Shown here piece by piece: positions 1 through 12,750 of a stretch of DNA of 64,000 nucleotides. Position 1 is the stretch's first letter, and the number at the start of each line of letters is the position of its first letter. The notes below the pieces were generated by a model. That model made no database searches. It was not told where the DNA came from and was given only the letters and a program-made list of their open reading frames with translations. The DNA is from Panulirus ornatus. Taxonomy: Eukaryota > Arthropoda > Malacostraca > Decapoda > Palinuridae. The DNA is taken from contig NC_092262.1 in assembly GCF_036320965.1 (NCBI RefSeq), positions 6,246,572-6,310,571 on the forward strand, read 5' to 3'. The position numbers were made by a program, and so were the translations under genes.

Positions 1-8
1 AAATGTGC

Positions 9-30
9 AGAGAGAGAGAGAGAGAGAGAG
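9..30 (+). repeat. (AG)n microsatellite
   Basis: Eleven AG units at the window start. Confidence 0.9.
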
Positions 31-639
31 TTGGGGCTGCGGAAGTTGAGTGGTTACGCAGATAACAAGGGCTGATACTATATAGCACACAGCAGACATT
101 ATGTAACACCGACAGCGGCATCAGCCATACTGGCAGACAACATAAAGACACCAGCGGAGAAAGTGGCAACAACAAGTGATAACAAATGCTGGCAGGTGAC
201 GGAGGAACGGGTAGGCTCACCTGCTGCTGAGTCTGGGATGGGCTTGACAGCCAACACGCTGGTCTGTCCCACGCAGCCCAACACCGTGCCCATGGTTGCA
301 TTCTTCACCACACAACACCACCTCTCGTCACTAGACTATGTGCCATACAATTAGAAAAATAACACCTTTTTCCAGTTCTTTTTTACCACATTTCAATTGC
401 TGGAGATCACTGTGTGGTGTGTTCTCTAGTTCTGTCAAACATTTTCTTTCTCTTAATAGGTTTTCTGGCACTACGTATTCTGCTGAGCAAAACAAGGTGT
501 TTAAAGTAACATGAATTTATATGAAGGAATAGTAGTCGTTTCTACTAACATCTAGCTTAAGATTTTGTTGACACTGCAATTGAAAAAGTCAGAAACCTAA
601 AACACAACGATGATGAAGACATACACTGTCATACAATGG

Positions 640-835
640 AAATGCCTTAGCATATCTTGGAAGGGAGTCCCTGTCATTTTAACATCGCCGTATTTCATAA
701 ACTATGATTTTATGCTCTTTGGGTGAATACAGAGACAAATGCCTTAGCATATCTTGGAAGGGAGTCCCTCAGTCATTTTAACATCGCCGTATTTCATAAA
801 CTATGATTTTATGCTCTTTGGGTGAATACAGAGAC
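640..835 (+). repeat. Direct tandem duplication of 97/99 bp
   Basis: The block starting AAATGCCTTAGCATATCTTG at 640 ends with CAGAGAC at 736 and starts again at 737, ending at 835. The second copy has two extra bases in CAGTCATT and is otherwise identical. No coding content. Confidence 0.9.
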
Positions 836-2574
836 TTCCTTCATACCCTTATTAGTCCCCAGAGCTTAACTTCGTGATGTAATTTTTTATTTCTTCTAAC
901 TCTGGGCCTCTTTATGTCCTTCATAGTCCATTGCACTGGTTGCACATCAGGGCAAAAGGTCTACACAATAGAGCATCATCTCCTTGGCTCCTGAGTGTAA
1001 TGCACATAGCATCTCATGCTGGCATTGCACTCAGTATTGTTCGACGTGATAGAGGGTCGGTCATCAGTGTTCTCAGAGGTTTGACACCCAAGGGGGAAGG
1101 GCGGTACTGGTTATTTACCTAATCTCATCAAGCATTATCCGTCACCACCATCTCAGCATTTACGTCTCTCTACGATGTTTTGTACTCCATGACTGAGAGA
1201 CATCTTTGGGGTCCGGCCCATTTTTGACTCTGGCCTCTTCAATTCTTCCCTTCCCTTTAACATTCCCCCAAGCCTTCCCTCAATCTCCAATAATTTCTTC
1301 CCATTGAGGTATTCCACCTGTCCTTGTTTTAACCCATATTACCCTATGAACGTTGCCAAATTTTTGCTGTGTGCTGAGGCTATATAACAGTCAAACCACC
1401 TGTGCTTAAAACGTCTTTTCATTGAATTGGTAGCGAGCAAGGATTTTGTGAATTTAGCAAAAGCGTATTCAATTAAAGTACAGAAAATGTCTTGTGAATA
1501 CAATCAAGCATATGAAACACGGAAACGTGTGGAATTTTAATTCAGTGCCATTATCATTTCCTATGGAGTGCACCGAATGATTCGATGCCATTTTTTAATA
1601 TTTTTGTTATAACTACATCGGAGAAAATTGATAACGCGAGGCGAAAATCGAATGAAACTTTACCAAAGAAAGCCAGTTTCTTGAAAAACAGGAAATTTAT
1701 ATATATTCGGATGGATTCTCATATTCTCAGAATTCCAAATGTCTTCCAGGGAAAACAGTGTTTTCTAACATTAGTGAAAAGTCAGATGTTTCATCAAACA
1801 ATTTCACAGTAATTATGTCAACATCTTTCACACATGTGAATCCTCTATTATTGGTTTTTCACATGATTTAGTAGTATCGTATGTGGGCAAAACACTCTAT
1901 CCTGGGCTCTCTCTTTTGGTAGCTTATGCACCCTTCTTTTTAACGCGATCCCTGGGTAAATTCAGTACAAAGTAAACTTAAACCAAATACAGTCTCTTCA
2001 GGCCACCATCAGCCACTTACCAAACGCTCAACTCTCTTGCCTACCCCTTATCCCAAAATCATCTATTTTGACTCAAACTGAACACACATATATGCTGTCC
2101 ATTACATCAAAATATTGCCTGGGATTCGTCTTTATATCTACATTAACAACTGCGGTGCGTGAAGGGATGATAACCGAGTCGAGAGTGGCGCGGTGGTGAG
2201 CTAATGTTTGAGCGAGTGTGAGAGGGTGGCAGAGCCCCCGCAGCTGTGACCACATCACCGCGCAGTCCAAACAGTCTCACAGTATCAGCCACATCCAAGC
2301 GGAAGTCGGGCTTTTAACATGGAAATTGCATTCGTTAACAGTTTCAGCCGTTGTCCTAAAGTCCCCGGAGTTACTCCGAACTAGACCAGTAGCGCCCTTG
2401 TTCGGATATTCGTTTATGCATTTCAAGTATACTGGCAGCATTACGATCGTGTAAACAACGCAGTCTTCACGTCCTTCATCAGACCTCATAGTCGTAACTA
2501 ACACCAGTATTTCCCTTCTTTCCCAGCACTTTAAAACAGTAAAGACACAGCTGAAAACCATTTCACTGACACTC
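836..2574. other. No gene seen
   Basis: Only ORFs below 80 codons without domain signal, splice support or repeats. The stretch 31-639 is likewise empty. Confidence 0.6.
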
Positions 2575-2765
2575 TATTGCTGGATGTCCCCCCACATAGT
2601 CTTGGGTGGGGATTCGGGTCAAACTAACCGTCACCCATTCACAGTTCGAGCGCATAGGTTCGAATCGTGGTTGCGACAGTCTGTCCAACAGTGAACCCAG
2701 CTGTTCATCCGCTCCTAAGGATTGGTCGATACGATAAGTACCTGGCTCAGGCAAGGGTATATACA
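2575..2765 (+). repeat. tRNA-like SINE, family T, copy 1
   Basis: Contains a B-box-like GGTTCGAATCGTGGTTGCG and the following GAACCCAGCTGTTCATCC and GGATTGGTCGATACG blocks, shared with 10375-10503 and 10685-10860. The B box suggests a tRNA-derived head; no complete tRNA fold can be drawn. Confidence 0.5.
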
Positions 2766-3019
2766 TACGTATAGCGTTAATGGGATAGCCTTGATTAGGG
2801 CCTCAGCTGTCCGTGCCGTCTCAGCTAACAAAAAAAGGATAAACCGCTTTTCATGAGTCGGTACTTCATTATAACCTCATCAAAATAAAGGACCCCTGTG
2901 GAGCGTATGAGTAAAACCATGGCTAAAAAAAAGATCTAAGTTTGATATCTATTGGTAAGTGTCCCCCCTCCATACCTCAACGATGTCGGTTGCCACCAAC
3001 ATACGATATCCTCACTTGG

Positions 3020-3155
3020 CTCGTTTTGTTCCCTTTTGAAAGTTAATACAGGAGGGAAAGATTTCTAACCCACAGCTCCCCGCTTCCCTTGGTCGCCATC
3101 TATGACTCGGGAGATATGTGGGTAGCAGTATTCATCCATCCAGTGATATTACACA
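3020..3155 (+). repeat. Family S repeat, diverged partial copy
   Basis: Retains GGAGGGAAAGATTTCTAACC, CACAGCTCCCCGCTTCCCTT and a version of the CGCCATCTATGAC block. No flanking (TA)n. Confidence 0.55.
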
Positions 3156-4479
3156 TATTGGTGTGTATGTGTGTAAGGAGTTTTTTCCCCACTTTGTTTA
3201 CACGTGAGTACCTCATACTAAAAACTCTCTGCTTACCCATATCTTCCGCTTGATCAGTGAATCGTCAATTCTCCAAAGTCCCAAAATCTGTATTCAAAAT
3301 ATGGTGCTAAACTTTTCGGCGTGAGTTAGAAAACTGTCGAGAGAAGTTACGCTACGATGGCCATGTTTAGCAGCTCAGGTATTCTTTCCACTATCATCTA
3401 GCGTACAGAATTGTTTACATACATTTGAAAATAGTACGCATGATTTAATGTTTCTAATGAACCTTTCACTTATCCACAAATGTCAGACTGGGAAGAGAAC
3501 ATTGTAAAATTATGCCCGATTTTCAAACAACCTAGCCGTAAAAACTAATGCAGATGACGATTATGGACACGATATATATGGTTCCAGGATATCAAGGTTC
3601 TCTTTACGTTGTTCTGAAAGCTATATAAACGACAGTGAAGACACAGGCTTGGAAATACCCAAGTCTCGGATAATTTAGTTGCAGCCAGTGGCTGTAAAGG
3701 GCAAGACCACTAAACTACCTGTTGACGCTTGCAACAACGTTGTACGGTATGGGGGGAAAAACGAACTACCTTGCATGTACTTTCATAGACCAATCATTTT
3801 AATAGTTACGACCCTCGTATCTTGCGTCCCTTGATGCAGCCAGATCACGAAATTGCATCCATTAAGAAAGAGCTGGCTGACGTACAGTATTCTTCGTGAC
3901 GTGAGAGATTAGTCATACTTTGAGGAGGGAAAGTAAAGACGTCTGACTTCAAAGAAACTATTTTTTTTTCCTTAAATTTATCGTCACCAAGAGGGCAAGA
4001 AGCGAGGGGCTTAAGGGTAAAGCAGTGGTACTACTAAATAAAGTCGACGCATCACTCGAGGGCGTTATTTGGGTTTTCTATCAGCCATGATCCATATACC
4101 CCTTCTTATATCAGTGTGTTCTTACAGTAAACGGTTAAAAAGCCTGATTTATTCTAAACTATCCCGGCAGTACAATAGGGGCCCTGGAATTCCTTGGTCT
4201 CTCAGAAAATGTAGTGAATCACCGGAGCGCTCCATCCCACCCGTCTCTCATCTTCATACCTTTTTTTCGGCCTTGCAGCTCATGGAATAAAGCCGTAGCG
4301 GATAAAAACAGGATGGCTAATGGAGAAGGCACGGGGGACCCGAAAGAAACTTTGTAACCCCCCCACATAAAATTCCTCTCTCGGGCTCTGTCCGTGAAGA
4401 GGCTTGGAAGGTCAGCGCGCCTCTCCACGGCTCCAGCACAACAAAACTAATTACGCGTTGTCGGACTGCTCCTGACGCA
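3156..4479. other. No gene seen
   Basis: Short unsupported ORFs only; no recognisable repeat. Confidence 0.6.
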
Positions 4480-4632
4480 GGATACACCGTGAGGGAAAAG
4501 TTACTTTCGGCGAGGATATTGTATCACCGTCATTGGATGGAAAGGAGTACAGCTTCTTTAAGGAACTTCCCACTCCAAAGGAGTAGATGATTTCCATGTC
4601 AGTGATTGTAACGCAGCCTTGAAGCTGCAAGA

Positions 4633-4634
<2 letters not shown>
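4480..4634 (+). repeat. Dispersed repeat, family R, copy 1
   Basis: AAGGAACTTCCCACTCC and GCAGCCTTGAAGCTGCA recur in the same order at 53300-53470; the second block alone recurs near 51430 and, diverged, near 44065. The block GCAGCCTTGAAGCTGCA contains the palindrome GCAGC-GCTGC. Type of element unknown. Confidence 0.5.

Positions 4635-4635
<1 letters not shown>

Positions 4636-4708
<73 letters not shown>
4636..4708 (+). repeat. (TA)n microsatellite
   Basis: Uninterrupted TA repeat; with 4954-5009 it frames the family S copy. Confidence 0.95.
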
Positions 4709-4711
<3 letters not shown>

Positions 4712-4949
4712 TTTTCTTTTCTTTCAAACTATTCGCCATTTCCCGCATCAGCAAGGTAGCGTTAAGAACAGAGGACTGGGCCTCTGAGGAAATATCCTCA
4801 CCTGGCCTCCTTCTCTGTTCCTTCTTTTGGAAAATTAAAAGAAAAAAAAAACGAGGGGAGGATTTCCAGCCCCCCGCTCCCTCCCCTTTTAGTCGCCTTC
4901 TACGACACGCAGGGAATACGTGGGAAGTATTCTTCTCTCCCCTATCCCC

Positions 4950-4953
<4 letters not shown>
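4709..4953 (+). repeat. Short (TA)n-flanked repeat, family S, full copy
   Basis: About 245 bp with the core CCATTTCCCGCATCAGCAAG, AGAACAGAGGACTGGGCC, an A-run, and TTTTAGTCGCCTTCTACGAC, ending CCCCAGGGA. (TA)n tracts flank it on both sides. Its minus strand ends in a segment similar to the 3' end of the RTE copies. Other copies: 3020-3155, 13657-13782, 16866-16937, 18444-18572, 19341-19577, 23668-23893, 42978-43155, 49972-50178, 57758-57815. Confidence 0.8.

Positions 4954-5009
<56 letters not shown>
4954..5009 (+). repeat. (TA)n microsatellite
   Basis: Uninterrupted TA repeat following the family S copy. Confidence 0.95.
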
Positions 5010-5012
<3 letters not shown>

Positions 5013-5344
5013 GGAGCGACACTGAAATGAAGTACGTTAAAAGATTTAATAACTTTGTCACTTTTCGCAACGAAAATAAAATATGCACACTTCAACCTTT
5101 CGGGGAGGGTACGCCGCAGCTGCTGTGAATTGACAACTGAAGCATTTTATCTCCCTTTGGAGCGAGGGCACGACAGACGAAGGCGCAGAAGGGAAAGAGA
5201 CAGAGAGAGAGAGACAGAGCAACAAAGTAACAGAAGACCCACTGACCTGTAATGATGTTGCCTCCAAAAATAAATACTGGATCATAAGAGCCTTTCTCAC
5301 CACCACCATTCCAGCCAACGTCGCTCTCTCATCATTAGAGTAAT

Positions 5345-5405
5345 ATAATACTGCCTGCGTTACTGTAACACCGGCAGCGTTACGTTAATACTGCCAGTGT
5401 TACTT
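5345..5405 (+). repeat. Short degenerate repeat (AATACTGCC-GTTAC)
   Basis: Three loose units of TAATACTGCCTGCGTTAC type, about 24 bp each. Confidence 0.5.
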
Positions 5406-8400
5406 TGATGATGATAACGTTATCTCATTGGCACCCACATCATCACCAGTATCTCGCTGGCTACACATTTTTCTCTCTCCTTGCGACACGATTGCTCCAA
5501 GATTGTCCAAAAGGGTCTCGCACGGGAGGAGACGAAGCCCTGGCCTTTGTCTGACGGACATAACAGGTTCGCGGATTTGCCATGATGTCAGAGGGAGGAG
5601 GTGGGATGAAGGGGAAAGCATAACTGTTAGTCCTTGAGACTGACTCGCTCGTTGCTTGGGGTTGTCTTGCCAAGCAATCACTTTAATTACTTACATGTGT
5701 TGCGTACCAGTAATCATCATGCTTATTAGAAAGTGGTGATATTAATCTCATGAGTACAATGTTACGAACACAGAGCGCGATTCTAGAGTAACACCTCTAA
5801 GGGTCAGGTTTAAAAGACCATTCCATCATATCACAGGTTCGTACCGTCGTGCTCAAATTAAGTGACAGTGTCCTCCAGAGGGAGTTGAACCCCACAGGGA
5901 CCCAGGTGGTCTACAGCAGGAATAGAAATACATGAAGAGATATAATACAGTGATAAAAGAGTCGGTTTGCAATTCTGGTGACCCTTCGGCGAGACTTAAC
6001 CACCGGAGTTGATCTAGTAGGTCAAAGCCGTGGCTGGTGAAAGCCCCCCTCCACCTCGTACCAGCCAAAGGTAACCATCTCCATGGCCAATCACGATCGT
6101 CCACGGGGAATATTCTCCCACACAAGAAGAAGAAAAACCATTTGCGCAAATCCAGGTAGCCGTAAGCCCGCGAGGTATTCTGGGCTAACGGATGGTCCTC
6201 AAAATGTCATATCTTAACCTCGGAGCAGAAATATCCCAGACGGAATGTCGTCAAGTGGAGAGGCACCGTTGACGACCTGTGTCTCGATAGAGGATACGAG
6301 CATTATGAAATGTCCGTCATGACAACAAGATCCAGCTGAGGGGATATAAGACAATTGGTAAAAGATATTCGAATGATTCTTAATATGGAAGACTGTCCAT
6401 ATTATAGATTCTAACCGCGGATAATTATCCACATTGCGAGATTGTAATAAGTAAAAACATTACATTCAGTGTAAAGTTCTTCTCAAGGGTTAGGTCCCCT
6501 AAGTAACATCCCTCACACGGCAGTTCCTTCAAACACACACACCACTTTTTTTCACCTGCGTGGAACGGTAAAGCTTCAAGCCTCCCTCCTACCCCTAACC
6601 TGGGTCATCATCTGTAGGTAAATGGAATATTACGACCGGAGAACATACCGCTGGGAAATTATCCCTGGCAGAATGGTTCAATTGATGTTCTTCCACCCCA
6701 AACCTCATTAAGACGTAGAGCAACGTGAACCTTAGGACATTAATTAACACGTAAGGGTTCACCTCATTAGTGGAGCCTCTCCCATCACCCTCACTAGCAC
6801 CGGGAGACCAGACACCAACGGTCGCCACGAGAACGACGCGGCGGCCTGGTTAGCAAATACGGGGGACGCCCGCCAAGCCTAGCCCAACCTTACCGAATCT
6901 TAATAACGCATTGGGCCGGCGCTACCACCACAGGATGTGGGAACACCGACCCTGTGCTATTTATTACCTCAGCGAAAGTTTCACTAGCGCTTTAAATAAG
7001 CGTTCAACGTTCTTGACTCCTGGAAGCCGTAGTGTACTTTACAGGAACGCATCGTAGTCGCACGTACATCACCAAACGTTACTCTTCGTTTCAGTATGGA
7101 ACAGTGACTCGCAAAGCTCGGGGAAAAGATGTTTCCCCCACGTGATCTCTTCCCCGGAATCTATTATTCACATTGCTGAGCGAGTCTGGACTCCAGTCCG
7201 CTAGGCTATAGCTATCCTTCCGTTGTCTCTCGCCTTATGTACTGACTTCAGCTTATCGGTAATCGTTATTTTGTGCGACGTGATCTCGTTGCTATGACTG
7301 TCGCTGTTACGATCTTTCTTTCTGTTATTATACTGCGGCTTTGGCTTCTAATGTTACCCTAGCGGTTCGTGCTGTTACAGCAGTAGCAGCTACTGCTACT
7401 TCTGCAGCTGTTGTAGCTATGATCTGTCCTTGGGCTGTTATATCCGCGGGCTTATGCTTTGCCTTTGCTGTTACCTTAGGTACAACCGCTAACGCTGCTG
7501 CTGCACCAAGGGCATCGGCGTACCGTTGATGTCACCCAAGGGCACAACTACAGCACCCATATCGATCTTGCTCGTATCATTATCCTCTTCCTCAGTTTCC
7601 TTCTTCCTAACATCGATCTAATCCTCGTCCTCCTCCCATTCCTTACTCCTTCAAACTTCCTTTACTGCTTCACCTTCTCCCAGCCGTCTCCATCCTACCA
7701 TCTCCATATTTTCTGTCATGCTCGAACTCTTTATCTTCGTTACTTTGTATCTTGTATTTTCTCTCCTCCCTTCATCCTATTCCTCTTTAGCCTCCAGACG
7801 TCTTCGCCTTGGGATTAAGGGCTCCAAGACGCACCTACGTCTCGAGTATTACAGGTCTTCGATATTACCTCGGGGTTCTAAGATGTAGGGCGGGAGGTGT
7901 CCTGTGTCAGGCCACTTCCATTGGACGCCCTAGCGCTCCCCTGGCGCGCGTGCGAGCCCGCTGACCACACCCGTCCCAGCAACATCATTCTTGAGGAAGG
8001 AGCGCGTGAAATAGAGAGAAAGAGGGACAGCTGTTCTTGCCCGTAGAGGACACGGCTGTCTTTGCTGTGGGTAAGAGGGGAAGACTGCTGTTCTATCTTC
8101 TGGTTGGAGGAAGACATTGGGTCAGTGTGGCGTGTGTTATCTGTTGTGTCGGCTGTTTCCTGAAAGACACACACGCTGTACAGTATCAGTTGAAGAAATT
8201 ATGTTGAAGTATCTATAAAATTCAACCCTCATGGGATGGCCTAATTGCCTCGTTAATCCGGACAGACGTTTTCCTCTGATTGTTAGAATCCCTTTTTCTC
8301 ACCCGATCTCGACAGATGCAAAGCATCGAAGTCTGTGTAACAAACTGAGATACAAGTATATCGAAGAAGATGGGCAGACACCAACACTTTCCCATACCTA

Positions 8401-10374
8401 CAAGCCTTCCCATGACGCCGATACGAACGCTTACCTTAACGTACTTCCTTTACCTGCGTGACCCAAATATACACCATCTCATTTCCATAGTCAACGCGGC
8501 CTCCGACGTCAGGGCTCTGCCACTACGTCCATGAAGACTACGACGCCAAGACGCGCGACGGAAGGCGTGCATTGTTATCATTTTCCCTGACATTATCTCT
8601 TCATTACTACAACTTGTTTTCCACTTATATATTTTTTTCTATTTCGAGATGATGTCTTATCATTTAAAAATCCATTTCTTGTTTACGTTACACTGAGCGG
8701 ACTACATCACGAATCCCTTTTACCACGATGATACGACCCTTGAGCGAAAAGGGGACGACACAATCCTTTGAGTACGATCGTATGACCCTAGAGCACGACG
8801 TTGCGACCTTCGGGACGATAACATTTACGTTCAGGGGTCGTAGCGGCGTAGGCTAGTAGGTGGCAACGTTGTGCTGAAGATGCTCGATATTCCATAACGT
8901 GGCATCTGTCTTTGGTCCATCCCACTACCATAGCTTTAAAGTTCTGTTCTCCGCTTTAGTCGGAGGCGCGTTTATTTTTTTTATTTTTCCTCCTCCCAAC
9001 TTGTCTTTGCCCACGACATTTTTGTGCTCACTTCCACACAGTTCACGACGACAGAAAACTTTTTTTTTTCCCCTCACACTAACTTTATATGAATTATTGT
9101 ATACGTCCACCATCACCAGCCTCACATCCACCGTACATCGTCTCACCGGACCGTAACATCTGACTATCACCAAACCCTCCCAGACCAGAGACCCATTCCC
9201 CCACAACAAGCCAGCCTCCCACACACAATACACCCACGGCTCTTCAAGTCGCTGTCACTTAGATGTCCCAGCGGAAAGGTCGAGAGGTGAAGCAAGATGG
9301 TTTAGGGAAAACGGTGAGTGTGTTTGTTGTTCCCCCGCGACATGAACGTGTTTTAAATTGAAAATTCGGATGAAAAGGGAACAGTTGTATCACCTGTTAG
9401 GTACAGCAATGGCTGCCCAGCTTACCCCCCCTGTTTCTCCTCCCTTTTAAATGACTATGATGGGAATACCTTTAACCCATTTCCCTTCCGTAACAGCCCT
9501 CTGCCACCCACAAAAAAACTTTCCCATCACCACAACAGGTCGTCACAGTCGTCAAAAATAATAACCGAGTTTCGCCAGGTTGTGAAATACTAGGTATCAT
9601 TCTGCCATCTCTCTCTCTATTTTTCTGTGACAATCTTATCAGTATATTATTTTCCAAAAGTCAGTTCCATTCCTTTCATGACAAAAAATACAGACCCTGT
9701 TAACATAATTAACTTTAATCATTTATGAAACTGGAGAAGAAAAACATGATTTACGCTCATGAGCCAAAGTGCTATTGGGACAATCATACGAGTTGGTCTT
9801 TCTTTTTTTCATTTCACGTTGTTATTAACATGCTTTTTTTGTTTTTACATTAAACAAAGGAACACACTGTTAGAAGCCTTTTGAACATATATCATAGGTT
9901 CTACATTTCCGTATGATCTCGTCCTTATACATGCAATTACACAACACACACACACTCACACTTTCATGGATTCCGTATTAACAAATCTTTTTGCTTCGAA
10001 ACATACAATCATACACAAAACACAAACGCCGACTGGTCTGACTTATTTAAAGATGATTTCGTCAGTAAACGTATCGCCTATAACAGCCACAAACGCTTGT
10101 TCTGCTAAGTACTTAACTACGGAATTCGTCCATGAAGACAAACGTTTTCGATCGTGCGTGGACAAGCGACCGAACACACAAACATGGTTGCATGTGGCGC
10201 TCCATCTCGACGGATGCAACATCCGCCGGATATATTTTCACGGCGCGTCGCATTAAACCGTTTCACGCGAGTGCGATTTGACAAAGCGACTAAAAACGCG
10301 TGACGTGGACATCGAGCACAGATCCATATATACAAGTCCATATGGATACACACGGAAGCGGTTAGCGTTACTGA
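5406..10374. other. No convincing gene; low-complexity patches
   Basis: 7341-7529 has a 62-codon Ala/Val-rich open frame of low complexity. 8715-8860 has loose repeats of ACGAT and CGACC(C)TTGAG phrases, a decayed minisatellite. 5853-6150 and 8925-9233 have ORFs near 100 codons without any recognisable domain. Nothing here supports a gene model. Confidence 0.55.
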
Positions 10375-10499
10375 CCGTCACTCAAGCACGGGCCGCTTGG
10401 AGTCAACCCACACAGGCTTGAATCCTGGCTGCGGTCCAGCCGGTCCACAGTCCACCTAGCCGTTCATCCTCTCCTAAGGGGCAGATCGATTGGCATAGG

Positions 10500-10503
<4 letters not shown>
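10375..10503 (+). repeat. tRNA-like SINE, family T, copy 2, ending in (GT)n
   Basis: GGCTTGAATCCTGGCTGCGG, CTAGCCGTTCATCCTCTCC and GATCGATTGGCATAGGC follow the same order as copy 1. It runs into a (GT)n microsatellite at 10504-10545. Confidence 0.5.

Positions 10504-10545
<42 letters not shown>
10504..10545 (+). repeat. (GT)n microsatellite
   Basis: Pure GT repeat at the end of a family T copy. Confidence 0.95.
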
Positions 10546-10546
<1 letters not shown>

Positions 10547-10684
10547 ATACATAGGCGTAGAGACATGGTATAGATATAGTAATCACGTTCCGTTGCATTT
10601 TTGACGCATTTGTTTCGCGTTACAATCAATCCTGGTGAAAATTTGCTCCAAACTCCATGTTATTTACGGAGGCTCCGCAGTAAA

Positions 10685-10860
10685 GCTGGGTTCGAGTAGC
10701 CTCCTGCAACATGACGGCTTGTTCGCCGCCTAAGTTCCCAGGGGAGTAGAAAGCTAGCGAAACCATTGAGCAACCCAGGTGTTCATCTTCCCCTCGGGGG
10801 CTGGTCGATAAATGGGTACCTGGCTAAGGCTAGGGGTGTAGGAGTATAGACATGGTAGAC
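10685..10860 (+). repeat. tRNA-like SINE, family T, copy 3
   Basis: GGGTTCGAGTAGCCTCC near the start and CAACCCAGGTGTTCATC plus GGCTGGTCGATAAATGGG further on. A shorter piece of the same family may lie at 22200-22255. Confidence 0.45.
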
Positions 10861-10931
10861 ATGGTCTATATACACGAAGTTGAGAGACTGAGCAACGCAT
10901 GTATAAAACTCCCCGTGATACACATAATCAC

Positions 10932-10992
10932 CCACACACACACACACACCCACCTAAGCCTGGTGTGCGTGTGTGTGTGTGTGTGTGTGTAA
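10932..10992 (+). repeat. (CA)n / (GT)n inverted pair
   Basis: A CA tract (10932-10948) and a GT tract (10967-10990) are separated by a short spacer and can pair as a hairpin. Confidence 0.8.
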
Positions 10993-11740
10993 AAATTCCC
11001 CAGGCCTGACCCCTGCTTTGCGTTCCATATATAGAAAACGTTATGAAAGTCAGAGGGAATAACTTTCTCTCTCGAGAGAGAGAGGAGGGTTTTAGGTTCA
11101 GCTAATCCCACGGACCCCTGAGCGAGCGGCAGTCATGGAATTACTACTTTTTCCCGAAGGCTTTTTTATCCCACTGAATATTCACTTATTTACGTCACCT
11201 CCAGACAACACTCCGGGTACCTTGGAATTTTACTATCCTGAAGGCTGTTTTCCAGGAAACTCAACCCGTAAAAGCTTTGTTTGTCTTGACCACAATTTCC
11301 CTCAAGTGGGACTATGACGACACTCAGGTCCCTCTCACACAAGAGAGTCCTGAACTTATATCCTGTTAAATGGTATTCATATCGAAGCGTTCTTTCACTG
11401 TGAACTATTCTCGTTTTATTTATCCGAGTTGAATTTCTTCATCCATATGTCAAATCAATTTTGGTTTTAGGTTAAAGTGTGTGCATGTATGACATTTGGT
11501 GTGTTCAGGGGAGCGAGTTGCCCCGTCACTTAACCTAGTATATATGTAACGTGTCTTCACTCCTGTGTGTGTACACACACACACAAGCTGACACCAAGTA
11601 TCCAATTATCGACTAAACCCAAAGGGAGAATGAACACGGGTTGGGTGTTGGGGGCAGACTGCCGAATCCCAATATTCGAACCCATGCTGGCCTAACCCCA
11701 GGCGGACAAATCAGCAACACAAACCACGGCATCTCAGAGG

Positions 11741-11743
<3 letters not shown>
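10993..11743. other. No gene seen
   Basis: Short ORFs only. Near 11665-11705 a tRNA B-box-like phrase occurs on the minus strand (GGGTTCGAATATTGGG), probably a SINE remnant. Confidence 0.5.

Positions 11744-11787
<44 letters not shown>
11744..11787 (+). repeat. (GT)n microsatellite
   Basis: Pure GT repeat. Confidence 0.95.
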
Positions 11788-11789
<2 letters not shown>

Positions 11790-11942
11790 AATATGCTATC
11801 TGGGTTATTATCGACCAGTAGCGGACGGAGTCTGTGCTAATCCTGAGTGTGCCGGATGACGTACGCGTCTGGATATACCTCCGCTGGGCCTAGCTCACCC
11901 AGCAAAGACCATCAGACAGAAATAAGGGACAGGCTAATAATG

Positions 11943-11946
<4 letters not shown>

Positions 11947-12021
<75 letters not shown>
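11947..12021 (+). repeat. (TA)n microsatellite
   Basis: Pure TA repeat. Confidence 0.95.
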
Positions 12022-12023
<2 letters not shown>

Positions 12024-12309
12024 CCCTCCCCTAATTACCATTCAGCTAAGCTTCCATATCCCGACAACACCATAGCAAGCTACGCCAACACATGCCACCA
12101 CCTTTGGCATGACAATTTACATATCTTCATCTCGATAAATACTATAAAAATCACAGCTATTCTGGGTTATTTATATACTCGTGCAAGCAAGCATTTACTA
12201 ACACTTAAGTGTAATGGAGGTATAAAGATAAAATTCCCTTGCGGAGTTCCTTCTCCATCATTTGCATCGTTGACACCAATTTTCCCCCTCTCTCGAAGGA
12301 TTATGCATC

Positions 12310-12750
12310 ACAAACAAGAAGTGCGCTCATTGGCTTAAATTCAATGACAGCCATATTTGTTTTGATGTTTACTGTGAACTGTTTGTAAGAAGCGCGCTCA
12401 TTGGCTAAAGTAGACAGCCATATTTGTTTTGGTTACTGTGAACTGCATGTTAGAAACGCGCTCATTGGCCAACAGGCATTGTCAGCCATATTTGTTTATG
12501 TTTCTACCGTGAACTGTTTGTAAGAAGCGCATTCATTGGCTCCCATACAATGACGGCCATGTTTGTTTTGATGATTACCGTGAACTGTTTGTAAGAAGCG
12601 CGCTTATTGGCTAAAATACAATGACGGCCATGTTTGTCCAGATGTCTACCGTGAACTGTTTTGTAAGATGCGCGCTCATTGGCTCACATGTAACTACGTA
12701 TATTTTAGTAGTTACCGTGATATATTTGTTAGAAATTAGTTCATTGCCAA
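12310..12750 (+). repeat. Tandem array of seven 64-72 bp units with ATTGGCT boxes
   Basis: AGAAGCGCGCTCATTGGCT or a close variant recurs with ATTGG at 12329, 12400, 12464, 12535, 12606 and 12678, and a decayed version at 12742. Between the boxes are GGCCATGTTTGTTTTGATG-like and ACCGTGAACTGTTTGTAAG blocks. ATTGG is the reverse of the CCAAT (NF-Y) box. May be a minisatellite or an enhancer-like array; no gene directly downstream is convincing. Confidence 0.85.

Noticed and set aside
7341..7529. Ala/Val-rich 62-codon ORF
   Set aside because: Low-complexity GCT/GTT-rich stretch; no signal for a protein family and no supporting exon.
11847..12338. 163-codon ORF with a long Tyr-Ile repeat, and similar ORFs over TA, GA, CT, GT and AC tracts
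   Set aside because: Frame openness comes from the dinucleotide repeat itself; flanks show no domain, splice sites or conservation.
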